Part shown: piece after piece, positions 33,352 through 41,541 of the stretch
Numbering within the stretch: the stretch's first letter is position 1
Layout of the letters: every line of letters starts with the position of its first letter
Program-made: the position numbers and the translations under genes
DNA from: Flavobacterium johnsoniae
GTDB lineage: Bacteria > Bacteroidota > Bacteroidia > Flavobacteriales > Flavobacteriaceae
Direction: 5' to 3'
NCBI RefSeq assembly: GCF_030388325.1
Contig: NZ_CP103794.1
Location: 62,001-126,000, forward strand
Length of the DNA: 64,000 nucleotides
The notes under the pieces: model-generated
What the model was told of the DNA's origin: nothing
Seen by the model: only the letters and a program-made list of their open reading frames with translations
The model's database searches: none

Positions 33352-36207
33352 TTATTTACTCAAATACATTTTTCTTCTAGAGTACAATTCGTAGAATTGA
33401 TCGTCTTTTAAATCATCAATAAACAAGATGCTTTCTCCTGTTGATTTCATTTCTGGTCCTAACGCTTTGTTTACGTTCGGGAATTTGCTGAAAGAGAAAA
33501 CTGGTTGTTTGATTGCATATCCGTTTAACTGTGGGTTGAAATCAAAATCAGTTACTTTATTATGACCTAACATTACTTTTGTAGCGTAATTTACGTAAGG
33601 TTCTCCGTAAGCTTTTGCAATAAACGGAACCGTTCTAGAAGCTCTTGGGTTTGCTTCGATGATGTAAACTGTATCATCTTTAATTGCAAACTGAATGTTG
33701 ATTAAACCAACCGTTTTTAAAGCTCTTGCAATTTTATGCGTATGATCTTTAATTTGCTGCATTACAAATTCTCCTAAGTTGAAAGGAGGCAATGTTGCGT
33801 TACTATCTCCAGAGTGAACACCGCAAGGCTCGATGTGCTCCATAATTCCGATGATGTAAACATTTCCATCAGCATCACAAATTGCATCAGCTTCAGCTTC
33901 GATTGCTCCAGCCAAATAGTGATCTAGTAATAATTTGTTTCCTGGAATTGCTTTCAACAAATCGATTACGTGCTCTTCAAGCTCTTTTTTATTGATTACA
34001 ATTTTCATTCCCTGACCTCCTAATACATATGAAGGACGAATTAAAAGTGGGAAATCTAGAGTATCAGCCAATTTTGAAGCTTCGTCTGCCGTTTCAGCGA
34101 TTCCGAATCTTGGGAAAGGAATATTTAATTCAGTTAATAAATCTGAGAATCTTCCTCTGTCTTCTGCTAAGTCAAGTGCGTCAAAACTAGTTCCGATGAT
34201 TTTCACACCGTATTTAGATAATTTATCTGCTAATTTAAGAGCCGTCTGACCACCAAGCTGAACGATTACACCTTCTGGTTTTTCGTGTTGGATAATATCA
34301 TAAATATGCTCCCAGAAAACTGGTTCAAAGTATAGTTTATCAGCAGTATCAAAGTCTGTAGAAACTGTTTCAGGATTACAGTTAATCATGATTGTTTCGT
34401 AACCGCATTCTTTAGCAGCTAAAACTCCGTGTACACAAGAGTAATCAAACTCGATTCCTTGTCCGATTCTGTTTGGTCCAGAACCTAAAACAATCACTTT
34501 CTTTCTATCTGTTACGATACTTTCGTTATCTACATAACGTTCTCCGTTTGCTTTTTCAATTTGAGCTTCGAATGTTGAGTAGTAATAAGGCGTTTTTGCT
34601 TTAAACTCTGCTGCACAAGTATCTACCAATTTAAACACACGGTTGATTTTTTGATCCATACGTAAAGTGTGTACTTCACTTTCTAAACAACTCATCATAT
34701 GCGCTAATTGTCTGTCTGCAAAACCTTTTTGTTTTGCTTCAAGCAATAATTCTTTAGGAAGATCAGAAACTTTGTAGTTTGAAATTTCTTTTTCTAAAGT
34801 ATAAAGTTCTTCGTATTGTTTTAAGAACCACATATCGATTCTTGTAATTTCGTGAATTGTGCTCAACGGAATTCCCATTGCGATAGCATCGTAGATTACG
34901 AAAACACGATCCCAACTTGCGAAAGTTAGTTTTTCAATGATTTGCTCGTAATCCTTGTATCCTTTTCCATCAGCGCCTAAACCATTTCTCTTAATTTCAA
35001 GAGATTGAGTTGCTTTATGAAGCGCTTCTTGGAAAGAACGTCCGATTCCCATAACCTCACCTACAGATTTCATCTGAAGTCCTAAAGTTCTGTCTGAACC
35101 TTCAAATTTATCGAAGTTCCAACGTGGTATTTTTACGATAACATAATCTAAAGTTGGTTCAAAAAGAGCCGAAGTAGATTTTGTAATTTGATTTTGTAAT
35201 TCATCTAAGTTGTATCCTAAGGCTAGTTTCGAAGCGATTTTAGCGATTGGATATCCAGTTGCTTTTGATGCTAAAGCAGAAGAACGAGATACACGAGGGT
35301 TAATCTCGATTGCTACGATATCTTCTTTTTCGTCTGGCGAAACTGCGAATTGTACGTTACATCCTCCAGCAAAATTTCCGATACTTCTCATCATTAAGAT
35401 AGCGTAGTCACGTAATTTTTGGAAAGTTGTATCAGATAAAGTCATCGCTGGCGCAACTGTAATCGAATCTCCAGTGTGGATTCCCATTGGATCCATATTT
35501 TCGATAGAACAGATAATTACAACGTTGTCATTTTTATCTCTTAAAAGCTCTAATTCGTATTCTTTCCATCCCATTAAAGCTTTGTCGATCAAAACTTCGT
35601 GAATTGGAGAAGCTTCTAGTCCGCGAGTTAAAAGCTCATCAAAATCTTCTTTTTTGTAAACCACAGCTGCTCCAGTTCCTCCAAGTGTAAACGAAGGACG
35701 AATAACAAGCGGAAAACCAAATTCTTGAGCAATTTCTTTTCCTTCTAAATAAGAAGTAGCTGTTTTTGCTGGTGCCGTTGGTACATTTATTCTTTCTAAA
35801 AGCTGTTTAAATTGCTCTCTATCCTCAGTAATATTAATTGCATTAACATCAACACCGATTAATTTTACTCCGAAATCTTGCCAGATTCCTTTTTCTTCAG
35901 CTTCCAAACACAAGTTCAAAGCTGTTTGTCCTCCCATTGTTGGTAAAACAGCATCAATTTGTGGATGTTCCTTAAGAATTTCAATAATCGATTTTGTAGT
36001 TAAAGGTTTCAAATAAATATGATCGGCCATAGATGGGTCGGTCATAATAGTCGCTGGGTTTGAGTTAATCAAGATAACCTCAATTCCTTCTTCACGGATC
36101 GAACGAGCAGATTGTGATCCTGCATAATCGAATTCGCAAGCTTGGCCAATAACAATAGGTCCTGAACCTATAATTAAAACTGATTTTATTGATGTGTCTT
36201 TAGGCAT
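33352..36207 (-). CDS. carB: Carbamoyl-phosphate synthase large subunit, lacking the C-terminal allosteric domain
   Basis: This 951-residue enzyme makes carbamoyl phosphate from bicarbonate, ammonia and two ATP, feeding arginine and pyrimidine synthesis. Both ATP-grasp halves are present: the first with GPIVIGQACEFDYAGSQSAR and GGTGAAVVYKKEDF, the second with GSGPNRIGQGIEFDYSCVHG and GGQGMKIVINKKE. It stops about 25 residues after the second ATP-grasp half (GPEMKSTGESI, then a short tail), whereas E. coli CarB runs on for ~120 residues as the MGS-like UMP/ornithine-sensing domain. The glutaminase partner carA is not in the window. Confidence 0.95.
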   Translation of the reverse strand: MPKDTSIKSVLIIGSGPIVIGQACEFDYAGSQSARSIREEGIEVILINSNPATIMTDPSMADHIYLKPLTTKSIIEILKEHPQIDAVLPTMGGQTALNLCLEAEEKGIWQDFGVKLIGVDVNAINITEDREQFKQLLERINVPTAPAKTATSYLEGKEIAQEFGFPLVIRPSFTLGGTGAAVVYKKEDFDELLTRGLEASPIHEVLIDKALMGWKEYELELLRDKNDNVVIICSIENMDPMGIHTGDSITVAPAMTLSDTTFQKLRDYAILMMRSIGNFAGGCNVQFAVSPDEKEDIVAIEINPRVSRSSALASKATGYPIAKIASKLALGYNLDELQNQITKSTSALFEPTLDYVIVKIPRWNFDKFEGSDRTLGLQMKSVGEVMGIGRSFQEALHKATQSLEIKRNGLGADGKGYKDYEQIIEKLTFASWDRVFVIYDAIAMGIPLSTIHEITRIDMWFLKQYEELYTLEKEISNYKVSDLPKELLLEAKQKGFADRQLAHMMSCLESEVHTLRMDQKINRVFKLVDTCAAEFKAKTPYYYSTFEAQIEKANGERYVDNESIVTDRKKVIVLGSGPNRIGQGIEFDYSCVHGVLAAKECGYETIMINCNPETVSTDFDTADKLYFEPVFWEHIYDIIQHEKPEGVIVQLGGQTALKLADKLSKYGVKIIGTSFDALDLAEDRGRFSDLLTELNIPFPRFGIAETADEASKLADTLDFPLLIRPSYVLGGQGMKIVINKKELEEHVIDLLKAIPGNKLLLDHYLAGAIEAEADAICDADGNVYIIGIMEHIEPCGVHSGDSNATLPPFNLGEFVMQQIKDHTHKIARALKTVGLINIQFAIKDDTVYIIEANPRASRTVPFIAKAYGEPYVNYATKVMLGHNKVTDFDFNPQLNGYAIKQPVFSFSKFPNVNKALGPEMKSTGESILFIDDLKDDQFYELYSRRKMYLSK

Positions 36208-36243
36208 TTTGTATGTATTGTGTAGTTATTTAAGATTTTAAAA

Positions 36244-36275
36244 AACTTTTCTAGTGTACTAAAAACTAGAAAGTT
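36244..36275. promoter_or_regulatory. Inverted repeat in the carB leader
   Basis: AACTTTTCTAGT (36244-36255) pairs with ACTAGAAAGTT (36265-36275), a nearly perfect stem 37 bases before the carB ATG. There is no T-run, so it looks more like an operator or leader hairpin than a terminator. The role is unproven. Confidence 0.45.
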
Positions 36276-36300
36276 GAGAAAATTTTTACCGACAAGGTAT

Positions 36301-36335
36301 AAAAAAAGGCGATACTAAAAAAGTAATCGCCTTAT
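36301..36335 (-). terminator. Intrinsic terminator after rpmH
   Basis: GGCGAT (36308-36313) pairs with ATCGCC (36326-36331), and on the minus strand a seven-T run follows. It lies just past the L34 stop codon. Confidence 0.82.
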
Positions 36336-36352
36336 GTATGTTTATACAAACA

Positions 36353-36514
36353 TTATTTTTTGTGTCTAGGCTCGCTAGAAACAGTTAATTTATGTCTTCC
36401 TTTTGCTCTTCTACGCGCTAGAACTTTTCTTCCATTCGCAGAAGCCATTCTGTCCATAAATCCGTGCTTATTTCTTCTTTTTCTTTTCGATGGTTGAAAT
36501 GTTCTTTTGCTCAT
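36353..36514 (-). CDS. rpmH: 50S ribosomal protein L34
   Basis: This 53-residue basic ribosomal protein reads [19 protein letters not shown] and continues with [18 protein letters not shown] and a Lys-rich end, the L34 signature. It has its own promoter (36589-36618) and terminator (36301-36335). It lies between carB and a divergent membrane protein gene rather than beside rnpA or dnaA, as in many other bacteria. Confidence 0.97.
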
Positions 36515-36588
36515 TGCTTTGTATCTTTAAAAATGGTATCTAATTAACTCTTTATTGGTTTTGGATATCGTTATTCAAAAACCGAGTG

Positions 36589-36618
36589 CAAATATACAAA
36601 GACTTTTTTTTCTGGCAA
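36589..36618 (-). promoter_or_regulatory. Promoter of rpmH
   Basis: On the minus strand TTG (36618-36616) and TATATTTG (36596-36589) are separated by 19 bases, an excellent match to the Bacteroidetes consensus. The transcript leader would be about 70 bases. Confidence 0.8.
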
Positions 36619-36682
36619 GTACTTTTATAAAAATATTTTTAATTCCTTTTACTATCTTTGCAATCACAAATTTACATTAATT

Positions 36683-37198
36683 ATGTTTCACAAAAATATT
36701 AAACTTATTTTAGCCGGACTTCTAGTAGTGGCGGGCATTTGGCAATTTACAGAAAGTAATATCGGAAACGGAATTTTCCTTATTTTATTGACTGCAATTC
36801 CAATTTTTCTTTATTTTAAAAATGAATGCATCCTTTTGGCTTTCCTTAAATTAAGAAAACAAGACTTTGCAGGAGCCAGTAAATGGTTATCATATATTAA
36901 AAATCCAGAAGGTGCTTTAGTTAGAAAACAACAAGGATACTTAAATTACTTACAAGGTATTATGCTTTCTCAAACAAATATCAATCAAGCTGAGAAACAT
37001 TTCAAAAAAGCGATCGAACTTGGACTATCAATGGATATGGATTTGGCTGTAGCTAAATTAAACCTTGCTGGTGTTGCAATGTCACGCAGAAGAAAACTAG
37101 AAGCGACGAATTTATTAAACGAAGCTAAAAAGTTAGATAAACAAGGTATGCTGAAAGAGCAAATCACAATGATGAAAGAACAAATGAAGAAAATCTAA
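36683..37198 (+). CDS. Membrane protein with TPR-like repeats, unknown
   Basis: This 171-residue protein has two closely spaced N-terminal membrane helices (about 8-25 and 30-46), then helical pairs resembling tetratricopeptide repeats (YLNYLQGIMLSQTNINQAEK, then HFKKAIELGL, and AVAKLNLAGVAMSRRRKLEA). It would face the cytoplasm and bind partner proteins, but I know no named function. A -7 box TATCTTTG at 36653-36660 precedes it, and it has its own terminator. Confidence 0.75.
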   Translation: MFHKNIKLILAGLLVVAGIWQFTESNIGNGIFLILLTAIPIFLYFKNECILLAFLKLRKQDFAGASKWLSYIKNPEGALVRKQQGYLNYLQGIMLSQTNINQAEKHFKKAIELGLSMDMDLAVAKLNLAGVAMSRRRKLEATNLLNEAKKLDKQGMLKEQITMMKEQMKKI

Positions 37199-37223
37199 AC
37201 TTTCTTTAAATATTAAAATATTA

Positions 37224-37259
37224 AAATCCCAAATTCTAAAAAGAGTTTGGGATTTTTTT
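37224..37259 (+). terminator. Intrinsic terminator after the TPR-like gene
   Basis: AAATCCCAAA (37224-37233) pairs with TTTGGGATTT (37246-37255), followed by four more T. Confidence 0.85.
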
Positions 37260-37300
37260 ATTTTAGATTGTTGAGTTTAGATTTTGCTCATTTTATGTCT

Positions 37301-37378
37301 TCCTGAGCGAAGTCGAAGGACACATAGTAAAGACACACTGAATGGATTTAGCATGCGATCCTTCGACTTCGCTCAGGA
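37301..37378. repeat. Palindromic repeat with 20-bp perfect arms
   Basis: TCCTGAGCGAAGTCGAAGGA at 37301-37320 is exactly mirrored at 37359-37378, with a 38-base loop between. From general knowledge, the arm sequence is a common dispersed intergenic palindrome in many bacteria, especially Bacteroidetes. It belongs to a different family from the element at 1216-1323. Confidence 0.9.
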
Positions 37379-37456
37379 GGACAAAACTTTGTGGTTACTT
37401 TTTGTAAATCTTTGTCAAAGTTCGAACCTTTGATTTTGGAGTTTCTAAATTGGAAT

Positions 37457-38116
37457 TTAATCTTCTAAAATAATAGAAGGCAAATTCTCATTCAGCCATT
37501 TGTATTTGTTGAGAATCATAATATGAGTTCCTCCTTTTACCAAAATGCATTTATCAATATATTTAATCGGAAAAACATCATCTTTATCTCCGTGAATGTG
37601 TACAACATTTTCGTCGATTTTATCTCTTTCCCAAAGAATTACACTTTCTACAGCCCATTGCAAATATCCTAAATCACGAACAGACAAAAACTTTTCATAT
37701 AATTTGATTCTTTTGTTGACCTTTTCTCCAAAAGAAAATTTAGCCAATTTCTCTACATTCAAAATCAATTGCATCGGAATGAGTTTATAGGCCTTTGTTC
37801 TCTTCCCTATTTTCATTCTTCTCGGGAATTCCAAATTACTTCGAACACTCGATATAATAATGACTTTTCGTGTTTTTATATGTTTGGAAATTTCCTGCAC
37901 CAGAATTCCTCCAAAAGAAACGCCTATTAAAACTGGATTTTCATCTTTTATTTTTTCACTAATTCGAATTGCGTAATCAGATAAGGATTCTTTTTGTTTT
38001 GGAATTTCCCATTCTAAAAGATGTGTTTCAAAAATAGTTTCATCCAATTTTATTCTTTCAAAAATAGATGAACTTGCTGCCAGACCCGGCATAAAATAAA
38101 CTGGAATTTTACTCAT
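37457..38116 (-). CDS. Alpha/beta hydrolase
   Basis: This 219-residue protein has the alpha/beta-hydrolase order: VYFMPGLAASSSIFERI, the nucleophile elbow GVSFGG, an acid region HIHGDKDDVFP and the catalytic His in GGTHIMI. It is small, with a short lid. It may be an esterase or thioesterase; the substrate is unknown. No signal peptide is seen. Confidence 0.82.
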   Translation of the reverse strand: MSKIPVYFMPGLAASSSIFERIKLDETIFETHLLEWEIPKQKESLSDYAIRISEKIKDENPVLIGVSFGGILVQEISKHIKTRKVIIISSVRSNLEFPRRMKIGKRTKAYKLIPMQLILNVEKLAKFSFGEKVNKRIKLYEKFLSVRDLGYLQWAVESVILWERDKIDENVVHIHGDKDDVFPIKYIDKCILVKGGTHIMILNKYKWLNENLPSIILED

Positions 38117-38407
38117 AACATTTAAATGAAATTACCATTGCGATATTTATTTAAAAAAAAATAAAGTTACTTTTTTTAATCTCATGATAATCAAATTTCA
38201 GACCGAATTGTACTACCAAACCAAAAAAATCAAATTAGAAATAATTGTTTAAAACACACATCTTAAAAAAAATAATTCGATATTGAAAATCAAATGATTA
38301 CCTTTGTATTTCGGAATTTTTCTGTTTTAAAATGTTATAAAGAATTTTCTCTCAGAATATTTCGTTTCCCAAATTCACCATTTACCAATAATCTTAAGAA
38401 ACAAATT

Positions 38408-38710
38408 ATGGAAGCTTCTGCAACTATGGAAATCAAAGACAACACTTTTGCGCGCCAATTTGAAACTGTGATTCCTGAAGGAATGCTGGCAGTTGAATAT
38501 TCATTTCAAGAAAAGAAAATCTTTTTGACAAAAATCAATAAACCCGAATCATACGAAAATGAAGAAATAATAAATACTTTACTTAAAAATGTTCTGGATT
38601 TAAGTGCAGAGAAAAACTATAGAGTTGTTCCAATTCATCCAAAAATTGTTTCGTTTTTCAAAAAAAATCCTAGATACAAAGAACTTCTTCCTCCGGGAAT
38701 TAGAATTTAA
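38408..38710 (+). CDS. Small GNAT-type N-acetyltransferase (YjdJ-like)
   Basis: This protein of about 100 residues matches the short GCN5-related family: ARQFETVIPEGMLAVEYSFQ, NLLKN-type helix, and NYRVVPIHPKIVSFFKKNP. I chose the ATG at 38408 because a -7 box (TACCTTTG, 38299-38306) falls inside the longer frame that begins at 38294, so that frame would start upstream of its own promoter. Substrate is unknown. Its last four bases overlap the convergent symporter gene. Confidence 0.8.
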   Translation: MEASATMEIKDNTFARQFETVIPEGMLAVEYSFQEKKIFLTKINKPESYENEEIINTLLKNVLDLSAEKNYRVVPIHPKIVSFFKKNPRYKELLPPGIRI

Positions 38711-40137
38711 AAATCTCCAATAACACGGAGCCACAATCCTCCTATTACCATATAAATAAAGAGCATAACCAATCCTGTTATAAGTCCTTTTACCCACCAG
38801 CTCTTTAAATCTACGTAACCGCTCCCAAAAAATACAGGTGCCGGACCGTGACCATAATGCGTTAAAGTTCCGTACAAAGAACCTATAAATCCTAGCATAA
38901 AAGCCAACAATAAACCTGGAATTCCGAGTGAAACTCCAACACCAAGAAGTGCTGCGTACATTGCAGCTACGTGCGCAGTTGCACTCGCAAAAAGGTAGTG
39001 ACTAAAGAAATAAACCAAAACTATTATCGGAAAAGCCATTTGCCAGCTTAATCCGCCAATTTTTGCTTTTACCAAATCACTAAACCACGCAATAAAACCC
39101 AATTCGTTGAGCGAACTTGCCATCATCACTAAAACTGAAAACCAAACTATTGTGTCCCAAGCTCCTTTTTCAGCTTTTACATCATCCCAAGTTAAAACTG
39201 AAGTTAAAAGCAAAATCACTAATCCGATGAATGCTGTTGTGGTTGCATCAATAGAAAATAAATCGCCAGTCATCCAAAGAAAAAGCAAAATGAAGAATGT
39301 CAAAAGCATCATCCATTCGTTTCTCGTTATTGCTCCCATTTCTTTTAATTTTTGGGCTGCAATCTGCGGAGCATCTCCAGTTTTCTTTAATTCTGGCGGA
39401 TAAATTTTATACAACACAAACGGAATTACAAAAAATGCACATAATCCTGGCACAATTGCCGCTGCCGCCCAAGACATCCAAGTGATTTTAATGCCTAAAT
39501 TCAAAGCAAATTTTTGACACATCGGATTACTTGCTGTTCCGGTTAAAAACATTGAAGATGCAATCAAATTCATATTATAACTATTTAGAGTTAAATACGA
39601 ACCTAATTTTCTATGTGTTTCGGGCTGATCTGGCATCGAACCAAAACTCATCGACATGGATTTCATAATCGGGTAAATAATCCCTCCTCCTCTTGCTGTA
39701 TTACTCGGAACAGCTGGCGCTAGAACTAAATCTGCCAATCCTAACCCATAAGCTAACCCTAAAGAGCTTTTTCCGAATATTCTAATAAATAAAAATGCGA
39801 TTCTGTTTCCTAAACCCGTCTTTATAAAACCTCTGGCGATAAAAAAAGAAATTCCTATAAGCCAGATTACTTTATCTCCAAATCCTTTTAACGCCAATGT
39901 TATTGATTTACCTGGATCTCCTGGCGCTAAAACTTGCGTAAAAGCCGTTAAAGCAATTGCAATCATACACATGGTTCCCATCGGAGCTGCCTTTAAAATA
40001 ATTCCAAGAATTGTTGCAACAAAAATGGCAAACAAGTGCCAAGCTTCTGCAACAACACCATTTGGAGCTGGAATAAGCCAAATTGCAATTCCAACAGCAA
40101 GCGTAATCAAGGTTTGAGGAATCTGTACTTCTTTCAT
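38707..40137 (-). CDS. DASS-family sodium/anion symporter (CitT/dicarboxylate type)
   Basis: This 476-residue inner-membrane transporter of the SLC13/DASS family has about eleven helices. It has the paired SNT-like motifs: VPSNTARGGGIIYPI in the first half and FASATAHVAAMYAALLGVG in the second, together with MFLTGTASNP. Relatives move citrate, tartrate, succinate or similar anions. It lies 21 bases after the porin gene on the same strand. Confidence 0.88.
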   Translation of the reverse strand: MKEVQIPQTLITLAVGIAIWLIPAPNGVVAEAWHLFAIFVATILGIILKAAPMGTMCMIAIALTAFTQVLAPGDPGKSITLALKGFGDKVIWLIGISFFIARGFIKTGLGNRIAFLFIRIFGKSSLGLAYGLGLADLVLAPAVPSNTARGGGIIYPIMKSMSMSFGSMPDQPETHRKLGSYLTLNSYNMNLIASSMFLTGTASNPMCQKFALNLGIKITWMSWAAAAIVPGLCAFFVIPFVLYKIYPPELKKTGDAPQIAAQKLKEMGAITRNEWMMLLTFFILLFLWMTGDLFSIDATTTAFIGLVILLLTSVLTWDDVKAEKGAWDTIVWFSVLVMMASSLNELGFIAWFSDLVKAKIGGLSWQMAFPIIVLVYFFSHYLFASATAHVAAMYAALLGVGVSLGIPGLLLAFMLGFIGSLYGTLTHYGHGPAPVFFGSGYVDLKSWWVKGLITGLVMLFIYMVIGGLWLRVIGDF

Positions 40138-40158
40138 AATAAATGGTTTTATATTAAA

Positions 40159-41310
40159 TTAAAGTCGGAGCTGTAATTGAATTAAAAATAATTCGTCATT
40201 GTAGGTTGACGAATCAGGCACATTTCTATCAAATCGATCAATTTCAAATCCCATCTCGATTCGACCTGTGTAAGCTTTACCAAATTCTAAACTGATCATT
40301 GGCGTATAAGTCTGCCTTACATTTGAATTTACTTTATAACTTGGATCGAAGGTTTCATAACGACATGACAATTCAAACGCCGTTAATTTTTTATAATTCA
40401 CCATATATCTTAGATTAGGCAAAAAATAAATTCCTCGCATTTGATAATTAGAAACATCTCCAACTCTGTTTGCAGCAGGAAGAGAAAAATACAAATTATG
40501 ATTTGTTCCTTGTTTATATTCGATTTGAAGATCAAAACTCATTCGGTCTGTCAACTTAAAATCACTTGTTATATCGGCTCCAACCGCAAATACGTCTTCT
40601 TTAAAAACTTTTCCAAAACCACCGTTTAAACCTAGATTTATTTTATGCACTTTAGACAATTCGAAAACCCAGCGTGTTGAATATTGCTTACCGTTATCTT
40701 TGTCCATTTCTACATTTTTTCCATTTCCATTTAAAACAGAAATCGCATAATTGACTGGAATTTTTCCAATATCGAAAGCTCCGGTTGCAGAAGCTCCGAT
40801 CTGGAAACTAGTCCAGCCATTTTTTCCGAATTCATAATATTGATTCGAGAAATCGAAAGATTTAATGATATCTACAGGAACAAGTTCTTCTATACCGAAA
40901 GCTGGACGAAACTGACCTCCTGTTAAAGCAATGTATTTACTAAAAGTATATTTTCCGTAGGCATTTTCGAGAACTTTACCTTTGGTATCCGATTTAAAAT
41001 CGGCTAAGTTGACTAAGATTACAACTTCTGTGGCTTCGCTCAATTTTGTATTCAATCCAACGCGCATTCTTTTAATATCGAAAGACTGTTGAGTAACATC
41101 TCCAGTTGAATGATGCACTCCCAATACATCAACATTATCGCCAAAGCTTTCTAGATATCTCGCTTGCAGCAGACCTTTTATTTGATATTGAGGATATTTA
41201 ACTTCAGCTTCTTCCGTTTTTTCTCCTGCATTTACGTCGCCTTGAGCATGGAGAAAAACTGGAGTTAAAAGAAAGAAAAAAACAATCGGAATTAGTAGAA
41301 TTTTACTCAT
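40159..41310 (-). CDS. Outer-membrane porin, phosphate-selective O/P type
   Basis: This 383-residue porin has a signal peptide (MSKILLIPIVFFFLLTPVFL, then HAQ) and then repeated strands typical of OprO/OprP porins (YQIKGLLQARYLESFG, RMRVGLNTKL, GGQFRPAFGIEELVP, ending LFLIQLQLRL). The ATG at 41310 is taken as start; a TTG three codons earlier is in frame but less likely. It probably forms an operon with the symporter, giving anions a path through both membranes. Confidence 0.85.
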   Translation of the reverse strand: MSKILLIPIVFFFLLTPVFLHAQGDVNAGEKTEEAEVKYPQYQIKGLLQARYLESFGDNVDVLGVHHSTGDVTQQSFDIKRMRVGLNTKLSEATEVVILVNLADFKSDTKGKVLENAYGKYTFSKYIALTGGQFRPAFGIEELVPVDIIKSFDFSNQYYEFGKNGWTSFQIGASATGAFDIGKIPVNYAISVLNGNGKNVEMDKDNGKQYSTRWVFELSKVHKINLGLNGGFGKVFKEDVFAVGADITSDFKLTDRMSFDLQIEYKQGTNHNLYFSLPAANRVGDVSNYQMRGIYFLPNLRYMVNYKKLTAFELSCRYETFDPSYKVNSNVRQTYTPMISLEFGKAYTGRIEMGFEIDRFDRNVPDSSTYNDELFLIQLQLRL

Positions 41311-41491
41311 AGACTTCAAATAGATAAAAGGTTATTTTTATATAACTGAATTCAAAATCGGTATTCCACTTTTTGAAAACCAAAAAGCAACTACTTATAG
41401 TCAATGCGAAATGGGATTACTAAAATAACAAAAAAATGCTTGAACTGTAAAAAAAATTGCATTAAAATTCTGTTATCAAAATACAGAAAAC

Positions 41492-41523
41492 AAAAAAGGC
41501 ACAAGAATTAACTTGTGCCTTTT
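41492..41523 (-). terminator. Intrinsic terminator after the ABC-F gene
   Basis: AAAAGGCACAAG (41494-41505) pairs with CTTGTGCCTTTT (41512-41523). It lies 18 bases past the ABC-F stop, with a T-run on the minus strand. Confidence 0.88.
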
Positions 41524-41541
41524 CAAATATTTATGCAAAAA

